The notes beneath the pieces were generated by a model. It was not told the DNA's origin. It did not search any database and saw nothing but the letters and a program-made list of their open reading frames with translations. A stretch of DNA of 64,000 nt, from NCBI GenBank assembly GCA_051294375.1, contig CM119267.1:14873694-14937693 (forward strand), written 5' to 3'. Source of the stretch: Paraspadella gotoi. Its lineage: Eukaryota; Chaetognatha. A program made the position numbers and the translations under genes. Within the stretch, counting starts at the first letter, position 1, and each line of letters opens with the position of its first letter. This document shows positions 13,736 through 25,414 of the stretch, piece by piece.

Positions 13736-16700
13736 ATGTCTCTGCGCGAATTGTTCGAAAGCGACGTCCCGAGGAGCGGTAGCGGCGCCGCCTTGGCCGG
13801 AAATGTCGCCTCGGGCAACAAAAGTGGCGCCTCCAGCGGCAGGAACAAAAAACAAAAAGCGTCGGCCGGTAGTCGAGCGACATCGTCGAAAACGGAACAC
13901 CAGTGAGATGGGAAAAATTCTGAACGTTCGATTTATTTTATGTCAAATAACGAGCAACACGGTATTTTTTAAAGGGCCGTATTAAATTAATTTACATGAG
14001 TTAATATTATTTATGGACTAAACGTCGTTTTCTTATTACAAGAGAAAACTTCATAAATAATCAGAATATTAAATCGCGATTACTCCATTTGTCTCGAACT
14101 CGCTTAGAAAAAACGATAACATTTTAGTTTCTGTATCTATGACAACGACACCCTTTCCTTCCATCCCCCACAATTCCCAGATTTCCCGACTCTGACGACG
14201 TCGTCAACGTCTGCGTTCGCGTTCGTCCCGACGAGCGCCAAAGGTCTCAGGTGTGGGAGGTCGGCAGCGGGTCGTCGTGGGCGTCGTCGTCGTCGACGAC
14301 GTCGCTGACCGTGACGGGGACGGACACGATCCGCGTGGAGGGCGCCGGCGCGGATTCGACGCGTGACTTCACCTTCACTCGCGCCTTCGGACCCGACGCG
14401 GATCAGCGTGTCGTCTTCGAAGAGTCCGGGTTGAAACACCTCGTCGACATGGCCATGGCTGGATACTCTTGCACGGTCTTTGCTTTTGGGCAAACGGGTT
14501 CTGGAAAGACGCACACCATCACCGGCCCCCTGCAATTGGTGAGAAGTGTGGTTTCTTTGGATTCGGCTAATTCGGATCCTTTTGGATAAATAATTAAATA
14601 TTAACCGTAGTCATGAAAATCGTAGTTGCAGGATGGTATTTCGTCCGATTTCCTAATAAATTGAGTTGTAAATTCTTTAATTATTAGTTTTATTTAACGA
14701 TTGTTCTATTTAGTTTACGGCGGAAAAACAGGAAAACTCTAGATCCTCGTTCACGACCTACGACCAACGAGAGTTCGGTCTTATTCAACGAAGCTTCCTT
14801 TATCTGAACGAAAAACTTCAAGGGATGCAGAACGCCTCCTATACTGTGCAGGGTAAACAATAAATAATATTTATGCATAATAAATAAAATTGCATGCATA
14901 ATAAAATTTACATATATAATTTAAAAAAAAAAATTCAATAAATATTATTCGAGATAAAAAATGCGTGAATCTCATTTGCATATTGCAGTGTTATTGGTTT
15001 TGCTACTTTTAAATATTATTATCAAATTCTTTTAATTTAATTTATTAAAAATCAATTCATATTTTAAAAAGTAATTTTACCCATACAAGTGTACCTCTTA
15101 ATCTCCGGTGGGCAAATTTTTTTTTTAGTCTAGTATTATAAAACCAGGTAAATAAAACCTTCAAAAGTCTTCTCGAAATCATATAAGAAAGGCGGTGATC
15201 GACTTCCTTCAACTCTGGTTTCTCTTCAGAGCGAACAAATCTTTCGCCTTTTACTAAAGATTTCCGTGGAGAGGAACACTCAGAGAGTGTTTCTTTATTT
15301 ATCTCAGCCCGAGCTTACGCTCGGGAAATGAAACTGTTGGACATAATGTTCGTCAAAAAGATCCCAACGAGAGAGGCAACGTGCTCGATAATTGTACGTT
15401 TCAACAAATGATTATTTCATTATTACCTTCAGCCTCTTACTACGAGATTTACAACGAGTCGCTGGCCGACTTGTTAAACCCGACACAACATCGTCACGTC
15501 AACGTCCGATGGCACAAGGAGAGAGGATTCTTTGTGGAAAACCTTTTCCTCGTTCCTTGCGACACTGTCGACGACTTAATTGCTATAATCGAAGAAGGTG
15601 AGGGCAATATTACCTAAATTACTGTTTTCGGAAATTTTCGCTTTCGCCACATGGTTAATCGACCGTCTTCTGCCAGGAATGTGCAATCGACAAGCGGGCC
15701 CCAACAATCTTAACGAGCATTCTACACGAAGTCACGCAATTCTTACCTTTTATATCGAATCCGAAATTCCAAATGAAGACTTGGATTTGGAAACTGGTAC
15801 TCTATCAGGAATTAATTCATTCAATTAATTCATTCAATCAAACAATTAAAAAGATAAATAAATAAATTAATAAACAAATAAAAAAGAAATAAGCAAATAA
15901 ATGAATAAATGAATGGATTGTTTTTATATTGGTTCAACCCATCCTCTCAGCCGGTCCTCCAACCAGCTACTTGACTCGTCACGGAAAATTGACGTTCGTC
16001 GATTTGGCGGGAAGCGAGAAACAGAAGGACCATGGCGGCGGCGGCAGCGGCAGCGCCAGTGGCGGCGGGGCGTCCGGCGACGTCCTCGTCGAAGCCAACA
16101 ACATCAATAGAAGTCTCTTAGTCCTTGGCAACTGTATCTCGGCACTGGCCGATCCGAAGAAGCGTCATGGTCACATTCCCTTTAGGTTTTTTTTTTTAAA
16201 GTTAACTTATCAGTAATCACGAATGAGGTCAAGATGTAAGATTTTATTTCTATTCTTGCTCAATAACAGGGACAGCAAGTTGACAAAGCTGCTGTCGGAT
16301 TCGCTTGGGGGACAGGGGGTGACTCTGATGATGGCATGCCTCTCGGCGTCGCCAGCTTGTCTTCCAGAGTCGCTCAACACGTTGAGATACGCGAGTCGAG
16401 CTAGAAGAATCAAGAACAAACCTGTCGTCAAGATGGATCCACGGGAGCAGGTAGGGCTAATTATTTTGTCTGTTTCGGTGAATTCATAAATCTAGGTAGC
16501 TTTTGTTTTTCGACTAAGTTTCAAATGAAACCGAGCTAAACGTCATATTCTCATTTGCATATTGCAGTATTCAATGCTCGTATAATTTAAAGGTTTTTTC
16601 TTTTGCTTAGGGAATAGTAAATTTATTTTAACTTCTAATGTAAATAAAACGGTAATAAATAATACCGGTATCTTGCTGTCTTTTTAGGTCCTCTTTCTCG

Positions 16701-19517
16701 TTGAGCATGAATATGAATATGTTGAAGCGAGAATTAAGAAATTCTCAAAAGCATTAATATCGTTTGAAAGATTGTGTTGAAGTAACTCTGGTTTCTCTTC
16801 AGAGCGAACAAATCTTTCGCCTTTTACTAAAGATTTCCGTGGAGAGGAACACTCAAAGAGTGTTTCTTTATTTATCTCAGCCCGAGCTAAGCTTGGGAAT
16901 AATGTCTCATAATAATCTCATATCGTAGTTAGAAAAGTAATGCTATTCACTCAGATTATCACTTCCCTCAAACGCGAATTGAAGTTGTTACGGAGTGAAA
17001 ACGAATTTTTGCGAAACCAGCTCAAGTTCCCAGCGAGCCGAATAGGCTCGGCCAACACGAATGAACATCTTCAAAGTAAGATTCTAGTATATTTATAAAT
17101 TGACGCCACACTTACGCAAATTTCTCCTGTGTTTAGATCCCTTGCCATTAAGCAGACCTGAAAATGGCGAGGAAAAAGGAGACAACGCTTTGTACAGTAA
17201 GAGTGTTTTTTTTTTTAATTTATGATTAAGCAAGATAAGACTATTAAAATTTCAACCCCCGTCTGACTGACTGACTTGATTGCAGGCATGCTGCAAGAGT
17301 ACATGATCGAAAACGAAAGCCTCCGCTCTGAAAATTCCGATTTGCTGGAGCAGAAGGAGAAGATGAGCTCCGATCATCAGATTTTATCGCGAGACAACGA
17401 GAAACTCACGCGAAAGTTGAACGACTTGAATCGGTGAGAAGATTTATCGGTGAAATTTATTTATTGATAAACGTGAATTAAGGCTCCCCCCCAAAAAAAA
17501 TCACATTATTAACGTTTCTTCTGATCTCTATATTCGAACCATTTTATAGTTTGATCTATTTATCGTCTCCAAGGTAACGTTGCTCGTCAACATATCACTT
17601 AATCCGCGACCTTTTTGATTTTTAATTAATTTTGGCTTGGCTAATCACTCTTGTAACTCACGATCTCACTTTGCGTCGCGAAATTTGTCAAAGGCCGTTG
17701 ACTAATTTCCCACCTTCCACTTCTTATCTCAGTATCATGGCCTCCTCTCCCGTTTCTCACGACGGACTGGAAGCGCTTTCCCCCGGGACGTCACCTTCGC
17801 TGCCTTACCAATTGGTGCCTCACCCACTCGTGCCTTACCCCTCGGTGCCTTTACAACCAGCGATACTTCCCGACGGATTCCCGTCGCCCACTCAACAACA
17901 ACAACAACAACAACAACAAGAACGAATTAAAAAACCTCAGACTCAACAGCACCCGAACATTAATTCTCACAGTCCAACGCTGCATCAGCGCTACTCGAAT
18001 CCAGTCAACGGGGGTGGGGTTATTACACAAATAAACAGTGAGCGACAGGTAATGATTTTAACTTTTATAATACATAAAAAATTATATTTAAATTGAACAG
18101 TGATGAGTTTGCAATTCATCTTTTTCTTTTCATCAGATCTCCGCTAATTTCATGTCGACCTTTCCAACGGGAGAAAAAAGATATTCCTCTAACTCCGATC
18201 ACTATTCGAGTTAGTTACGTAAAGTTTACAATAATGATAATATTCAAAAGCATGCAACAGCATCATCTGAATTTCTCAAACCCATGACCCCGGCCCCCAA
18301 CCCTCTCACCCATCAGAATCTCCGGACGTCCTCAGAAAGGTAGAGTCGGAACCGAACCTCCGGTCGGCGCCCTTTTCCGGCGCGGCGCCTCTCAACGACG
18401 CCGCTGCGCTAAACGAAAAAGACTCCGGCGCCGTTTTCCATCACCAGCCTAGAATCGTGCGGAACTGGCAGCGGGCGGCTGCTGCGTCGTTGACGTCGAT
18501 CTCGAACAAGGATCCGCCGAAGAAAGCCTTTGCGTATGTTCGTCTGTTTGTATCTCTGACTGAAGATTAAAAAAAAACAATATTTTTTTTGATGATTGAC
18601 TTTTGACTTTTGACTTTTGAATCCGTAATAAGTTAATAATTGTTTCTTCCAGTCCAACTACCAGTTATCGCGATCGATTCATGAGAGAAATGCAACGAAA
18701 AAATAAAAGGTAACCCTTAAATTAAACGTATTTATAAATATACTCTGCGGCTTTTTAGTTGTATAATCGTAAATTGACTAATTGCTTATACTAGTAAATT
18801 ATATTCCAAAGATCCACGCTCATATCGAAAGGCGGCAGCGCTCCGTCAAGGCTACTTTGATGAATTCCAACGGCCTCTCACAAAGTTTTCCTCTCGAAAA
18901 GGCGAGTTTAAATTAAAATGATGAATGAATGAAAATGAAATGAATCATCAATCAATCAACATTTTTAAATGAATCTAGTTTCAAAATAGTTTAATATTTA
19001 TATTTAACCAGGTGTCGATCCGCCGTCGAATCCCCCAACCCAAAGCTCCTCTACTCCCACCAACGACGCCGGATCCGGCGAAGGCGTCGGCGATGCCAAA
19101 CCGAGCAGCCTTTCGGCGCCGGGAAGCGGCGCCCACCGGAAGTCGGAAATTCCGCGCGCCGCGTCGATGGACAACGTCGCGCCGAAAATGAAAAACAGTT
19201 GTGAGTTTTTTTTAATTTTAACGACCTGATGACATAACCTAAGGACCGAAATTGCTCGTCAAGACTAAAATATAATATTTTAAACTAAACGACTAACTAG
19301 TCTGAAAACTGATGAGTATAATTATATAATTCCGACCTTTCGATAGTATTTAATGTCGTCTTAAAATCTCGTCTTTCCATTCGCAGACGTAAACCAAATT
19401 TCTAGTTTCAACCAACGATTGACTGCGGAATTGTCGGTTCTGGACAACAGAATCAAGCGAGAGGCGAAAGAGACGAAGAGAGAACAGAGAAGACGGAAAA
19501 TTTATTGGCCCACGTGA
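13736..19517 (+). CDS. Kinesin motor protein, KIF12-like
   Basis: Microtubule motor. Seventeen exons: 13736-13902, 14181-14538, 14714-14852, 15433-15597, 15677-15796, 15951-16185, 16270-16450, 16955-17075, 17137-17196, 17286-17433, 17733-18048, 18137-18209, 18317-18533, 18653-18709, 18795-18901, 19012-19200 and 19387-19517. All junctions keep phase and the total is 2784 nt (927 residues). An N-terminal motor domain shows the P-loop [18 protein letters not shown] (switch I), DLAGSE (switch II) and a YASRAR-type motor end. After it, [31 protein letters not shown] resembles the coiled coil after the KIF12 motor (family memory). A second coiled coil is encoded at 17286-17433. The long tail is low-complexity with nine glutamines in a row, ending in a basic segment. 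The intron after 18901 has a GC donor (GCGAGT). Two introns carry U5 snRNA-like genes. Confidence 0.92.
14974..14981 (+). promoter_or_regulatory. Octamer element upstream of U5 copy 1
   Basis: ATTTGCAT lies 238 bases before the first base of the U5-like RNA. It is embedded in a 20-base block (TCTCATTTGCATATTGCAGT) found identically before the second copy. An octamer near -220 is the distal element of vertebrate snRNA genes; its role here is inferred. Confidence 0.65.
15212..15326 (+). ncRNA. U5 spliceosomal snRNA-like gene, copy 1
   Basis: The sequence starts ACTCTGGTTTCTCTTCAGAG and contains CTTTCGCCTTTTACTAAAGA, the near-invariant U5 loop I that holds exon ends during splicing. GGAGAGGAAC follows as in human U5. 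A 3' hairpin is visible (CCCGAGC-TTAC-GCTCGGG, 15308-15325). An ACACTC/GAGTGT hairpin comes before the 3' single-stranded region TTTCTTTATTTATCTC, where the Sm site should be; no canonical AATTTTTG is present. It lies in a kinesin intron, same strand. Confidence 0.88.
16553..16560 (+). promoter_or_regulatory. Octamer element upstream of U5 copy 2
   Basis: ATTTGCAT lies 232 bases before U5 copy 2, in the same 20-base block as at copy 1. The sequence between the octamers and the RNAs is otherwise largely different, so the block stands out. Confidence 0.65.
16785..16897 (+). ncRNA. U5 spliceosomal snRNA-like gene, copy 2
   Basis: Nearly identical to copy 1 over about 113 bases. The differences I see are one base in the loop of the ACACTC/GAGTGT hairpin, a shorter terminal loop (TAA for TTAC), and C to T in the last stem, which turns a C-G pair into U-G. 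All keep the structure. It lies in the kinesin intron after the motor domain. Confidence 0.88.
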
Positions 19518-20330
19518 CCCGCAGAAAATTTTGGGGGGGGGTGGAGTGATGGCGCTGGTGAAACGTCGCCCTCCAGATGCGGTTTATGCTCAGTGGCCTT
19601 TCTGGGTCTCTTATGTATTTTGTCTCTTGCTCTGAATTATTTTCACAAAGAAAATCACGACAAAAAGCAAAACGCTTGGTTGAAAAACTCAGAAATTCTT
19701 TGTCGCCGAAGTAGTCGTAACGAAGCTTGCGGAACATTGTTTGTTAAAAAAAAGTGGCAGATTTATGTCTCATTCAGTAGTTTTTCAGACTTGTGAAGAA
19801 TTAATTTAGAACCGTAACAATGTAAACTGATCGATTGTATTTTTTCTTCTTCTGTCAAAATGACTTACAACTAAGAGAATAGTATCTTATGTAAAATTTG
19901 CCTCACTCCTATTTATTCTGTATTCGTTGTTATACTGATTCGAATATAAACGAAGTACGTCAATGATTGTTTCTTTTCCGCTCAATTTTTTTTATCTACC
20001 AGTATTTTTGTGTCATTGATCCTTGACAACTCATTGAAAAAAAAATTCTGTGATACATTTTATTTTCGTCGAATTAAGTAAGCTGCTTAATCATCAAAGG
20101 AAAATCACGCGCATCGTTTTTGAAAGATATGATTAGGAAAGATACGACTGTACTTTGACAGTCGTCTTGAAAAATATGATTAGGAAAGATACGGCTGTAC
20201 TTTGATAGTCGTCGTCGTCGTCGTCGTCGTCAACTGTCAGTTTATTTACAATTCTTGTTCTCGAAAATTCTTTTATCAAACTTCATTTGACGTTTTTTCT
20301 CTGAAAAGGAAACAAAACGCAAAAACGAAA
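19518..20330. other. Spacer downstream of the kinesin gene
   Basis: 3' flank of the kinesin and 5' flank of the next gene. A 47-base tandem duplication and a short (GTC)n run lie near its right end. No gene seen. Confidence 0.6.
20121..20214. repeat. 47-base tandem duplication
   Basis: Two direct units, 20121-20167 and 20168-20214, differ at a few positions. Each contains ATGATTAGGAAAGATACG and CTGTACTTTGA. They are followed by (GTC)n to about 20231. They lie just upstream of the gene starting at 20331. Confidence 0.85.
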
Positions 20331-23121
20331 ATGGAAAAACTTAAGAACGTGAGTTTTTGCACCTGATGTCGGGGGGAAGTTAATAAACCTATTGGTTTGT
20401 AGGGGCAAACAATATAATATAAAAAAGGATCTATTTTTTTTAAACATTCTAAAAATGGATGAAGATTATTGTTTTGTTTTGATAAATTTTAAGAAAACTT
20501 CGACGTCGACGTATAATCCTCACCACTCACCACTCACCAGTGACCAGTCTCACCAAGTCATTATTCGCCTCACCCTTCCCCTTCAAGAGATTGACACAAA
20601 CTATCAATTCCCACAAAATTATTGACCAATTATTATTAAAACGTTTATGAAATTGGTACAACCAATATAAAAATTATCCATTCATATTTAAATTATATTA
20701 TGGTCAGTGATAAAAAAAACCTTCAAAATCTTATATTTCACCCCCGACCATCAAACCACCCCCTCTAACCATCCCCTCACCTCATCCCCGCCTCCACCCT
20801 CCCTCCCAAAGTGCGGCGACTCGTCCCCTCTCTTCGTCCACCACGGGCTCCACTTGGACGACGAAGACGTCGCCTCGATGTCCGACTCCGAAATCCGTAC
20901 GCTCATTAACACGGTCACCAATCTCAACAAGAGCAAGATGTTCGCCGGTCGGAAGGGGCGTGGTCCGGTGGTGAAACCAAAAGCGGCGTCCAAGGCGGCG
21001 CGGAAAGAGAGAAAGATGGCGCTGGTGGAAGAGGAAGAGGAGCGGCGGCAGAGATCCCAGTCGATCGACAGTGTGCGACGAAGGTGTATGAATGGGTGGG
21101 CGGGTCGATGCTTTTAGTGAACCAGATTAATGTGTATAATGTATAACATTTATATGTATAGTGTATAATAAATATTGAATACGTATAGGTTTATTATTAT
21201 CATTTTTTTAAATAGTTAAATTGCTTTAACCGAAGCTGATTCAAATTTTCCGGGTGTCCCTGTTTCAGTATTTGTTGTTTAGTTCAACATTTAACAGAAA
21301 AATTAACTTTTAAATCTTTTAACTCTCTTCAATAAAATATCAAAACAATTTTAAGTCAAAGGTCAATAATTGAACAACGGACATTCCGCAGCTTAAAGAC
21401 CAAAGTTCCGCCACTAAACTGAGCAAATCGCATTATTACCAAATTGATCATTCACAAATCAATGAAGTATTTTCGCCCTTACATGAACCAAAAAAATTAC
21501 TATCTTTGCGTAGGAAAACGTAACTAATGCTTTTCTAGGGCTTAATCATACCTTTACATTGACAATAAATCTTGATATTTACAAAACTCAAGAAAATTTT
21601 AGCTTTACCGAAAGGAGACGATTAATTATTTTCTAATCTTCTTTTGAAAAAAAAAAGGCAGCGCGCCGCCACCAACGACAACGAGGATTCTCCCTTGAAA
21701 CGAAGACCCTTCTCGATCAGCGGAATCGTCGAGGACGATCGACTCGAAGCCAGGAACAACAACAACAACAAAGACAAACGCGACAAGACTCCGAGTTCTC
21801 CAGGTTTGAGTCTTCGACCCAGATTTTTTTAAAAGTTTTTGGGAAAATTTTCGGGGGCGGATTCGATTGAGACAGAGAAACAGGTTCGACTGTCGTCCGA
21901 AATAAAAATAAGTGAAAAGAACTTTTCGACGCTCGGTCCTTCGAGATAAGTTGCACTATATAAACGTTAAACCTTGAGCTTAAAATTGGCGACTATTTAT
22001 TCACTCACATTTTTTTTTAGATTAAAAATATCCATTTGCCATCATTTAAATAATTTTGATAGTCTAACAATGCCAAAAATGTAACCTAAACGACTAAACG
22101 ACCTAAACGTCTCATAATTTATAAAACCTTTGACCAAGGCGTCGCGCCTTCGCGTCGTCCGCCCCGCCTCGTCGCTCGTCAGACGCCGCCCACCACACCG
22201 TCTCCGCACGTAACGCCGACGACGCCGATGACGTCGCCCTCTGCCGAGTTCCGCTCCTTCGTCGTCTCCGACGCCGAGCACGCCCGCGCCGATTCTCTCA
22301 TGTGCGTCGCCGAGCGCGTCCTGGCATTTCGCGCCCTCTTCGCCGACACCGCCGTTTTTCGATTTGACGACGCCACCCGGCGCGTCGGCGTCGATGCCGA
22401 CCGCTTCTCCTCGCGCGCGGCGTCGCTGGCTTGGGCGCCGGCGCTGCACCGGCAGGCGCTGGACGTTCTCGCCGCGAGGGAATTGCCGGAGTGTCGAGAT
22501 TGCGACAAGAACGGTGATGGATGGGGAATTCGAAATGTTTTACTTCTTATGCTTTTGCTCTCAATTAATCAATTAATCAATCGATTAATAATCGTGGTCC
22601 ATATTTATGGAAAATGATAAGGAAAAGCTACACTTCGAAACGCGTCTCGTATCGACTAAACCGTATAATATATCAATTATATATATTATAAAATAACATA
22701 TTGAAGTTCGGGTTGCAGTGGCAAATATAAAATTCAAAGTGATCTCTGATGTAAAACTTGGTGAGTTCGATTGAGACATCAAATCAAAACTTTTCCAAAT
22801 CCCTTTCCTTTTTTTTTTTCAGTCGACGTGAACGACCTGCGTCTTTGGCGTCACTCACCTCTCCGTCCCTCCTTCTTCGCGGGTGATTCGCCGACTCCGG
22901 ATCAGCGCAAGGCTTACAAACGAATCCTCGGCGTCGACTACGCCTCTCTCGTCGACAACAATAACAACAGCAACAGCAACAACAACAACGACGGCTCCGA
23001 CACGGAGTCGGGCGACGAACTTCCTCTCTTCCTCTGGGCCTACGCCGCGCAGTTCGAAGACTTGCGGCGCGAGGAGACCATGAGGAGAATTCTGGCAGAG
23101 TTCGAGTACGAGTTTGGATAA
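20331..23121 (+). CDS. Protein of unknown function, 369 residues
   Basis: Five exons in continuous phase: 20331-20348 (MEKLKN only), 20812-21083, 21658-21803, 22139-22513 and 22823-23121 (TAA), 1110 nt in all. I do not recognise the family. The first half is charged and Lys/Arg-rich (GRKGRGPVVKPK, ARKERKMALVEEEEERR), with a Ser-rich SQSIDSVRRR stretch. The second half has a better folded look (EFRSFVVSDAEHARADSLM, VNDLRLWRHSPLRPSFF) and an Asn-rich insert. The C-terminus (LWAYAAQFEDLRREETMRR) looks helical. AATAAA-like signals lie near 23413. The tiny first exon is the weakest part. Confidence 0.65.
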
Positions 23122-23865
23122 GGAGGACAACCGGATATTTGACAATGTTTTCGTAATAATTGACAAAACATATCGAGAAATATGTTGGGGAATGCCACGA
23201 CGTCGATGAGGATCAAACCAGAGACGAAAATACATTACTACGAGGTCATTCCTTTCTGCTGCCAGAATTTACTTTCTTATTTAAATATATGAGATTACTT
23301 TGTTGCGAAATTGGTATTGTTTTAGGCGTAGCACTCTGTACATAATAATTGTGATTCGCAAAAAATTAAAAGGGGTTTAATGAGCTATTTAATCGTATTT
23401 ATTAGTGGAAAAAATAAAAAAATAAATTTTTTTATTAAAATTGAAAGTCACACATTTGGCAGCAGCTCTAAGTAATTAATTAACTAATTAATTTACTAAC
23501 AAATTAATTAATTTTCCGAGAATCAGTTTTCAAGAATTCTAAATTTACTGGTAAGATTCACGAAAATTTTGAATTTTACTAATTCAGAAGGTACAGAATG
23601 AAATTTCTTTTATTTAATAAATACAAGAAAAAAATCGTGAATAAACTTCAATTTCTAGTAATGCATGATTACTTTTTAATCGCCTTTACAAGGCCAACAG
23701 CGCTGCTCTTTTGTTAACCGAGTGAGCCGGTAATATTTCCCATCCTCTGCTATCTTAGTCAATTTACATCTCGAAAATAATAGAAAAAAGTTAAATAAAT
23801 ATTGATTCGAATTACGTAATGATTTTTAACGCTCTCAATTTCTTCTGCGCAATGTTTGGAACCAG

Positions 23866-24135
23866 ACGTTTTCAATCTGGTGTGCCTTCGTCCCATCGAT
23901 TCAAGGTTATGTTCCCCTGGTGGCCGATGCAGGCATCCGCCCTTCCAACGCGTCGATATCACCAGCTTTGCAACAGTTTGAGGCTTCGGGCAAAAAAAGA
24001 AAGGAATTCGCCAGTCATGGCGGAAATTCAGCTCGGACCGAAAATAAGACGCGGACTGTAAATCTTCTTTGTTTTTTTTATTTTCGTCGATTACTTCCTC
24101 GATTTTCTAAACGTGAGCGATTCAAAAAAACTTAA
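23866..24135 (+). pseudogene. Orphan exon or fragment, weakly DRAM/FRAG1-like
   Basis: An open frame follows a possible acceptor (AACCAG|ACG). It reads FVPSIQGYVPLVADAGIRP, which faintly recalls the first luminal segment of DRAM/FRAG1 membrane proteins (P.IS..G..PP). No neighbouring exons were found, and the rest is hydrophilic and then low-complexity. It may be a gene fragment or chance. Confidence 0.2.
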
Positions 24136-24233
24136 CGGTAAGTGTTCTCAGTCTCACCAGCTCTCTTACCAGGCTCGATGACGTCATCCTTACATCATAA
24201 ATCGCTAAACAGAGGGCCGCCCATTTCCCAGGG

Positions 24234-24235
<2 letters not shown>

Positions 24236-24315
<80 letters not shown>
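24236..24315. repeat. (GA)n microsatellite
   Basis: About 80 bases of uninterrupted GA. Confidence 0.95.
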
Positions 24316-24318
<3 letters not shown>

Positions 24319-24561
24319 CTGCCATGATCGTCCCGTGTCATCCTCATTATCTTCTCTTTCGAGGTCATGTTCTACTTGGTCTCGCGCTCTTAAACTTATC
24401 CAGTTTTCTTTTATATGCTTTAATTTTTTTTTTAGTTTCAGTAATTTATATACTGAATACTGTTAAGACTATTTGATACAAATAATTTGATTAGCGCTTT
24501 TTAACTCCTTTCTAAACACGATTAACTGTGTGGGGGTTACACTGGGAGCGAGAGGGGAGTG

Positions 24562-24691
<130 letters not shown>

Positions 24692-25414
24692 TTCACCGTG
24701 GTGTCCATCGAAGATCGGACGTCACTCGGAGTCGTCAGCGATAAGGATCGTGATTCAGTGAATCACCGATAACCGATCGGGGTCAATTCCTCCATTTTCG
24801 ATCGTAAAGTCGAAAACGCCTTCTCTCTTTCTCTCCAGTTTTTTTCTTTTTAATCCTTAGTATTTCATTTTCCTCGAACGCAGTTCCGCTCGATGCCGAT
24901 CGGGATCTTCTAAAAGTACAATTTCCGTATTTTTTTTTCTCTCGGTACAGATTCGTTACGTCATGACTTCCTGCTGCGGGCCTTTTCGTCGATCTTCTCT
25001 TTGCGAGGAGAAGATAGCGTCGGCGCTTACAAATCGATCTTAACCCACTCCTTAACGCGAACCAAAGACTTTGCATTTTAACGAGATTTGAATAAAAGAA
25101 AAAAAGACCAAAAAAAAAAAGAAACTCTTTTTGACTTTTAGCCGTCGGAATTCTATCGTGTACTTTAAAAAAAAATATCAAGACTTCCAAATACTCCGAG
25201 TCGAGTTTGTGACAACCAAGTATCGAGAGTTGGGAGAAAGATTCTCGGTGGACAAACCGCAAAAAAACCAGAGCAAACGAGACGACTTCCCCTTGACCCT
25301 CGTGGATCCGGCTATGCGCCTCGAACCCCCGACCTTTTCTTCGATCGCTTCGTCCTCGTCGCTTCCGGTTTCGTGAAAAAAGCGCGGAAGGACGTCCCAT
25401 CTCCCCCTTCACAC

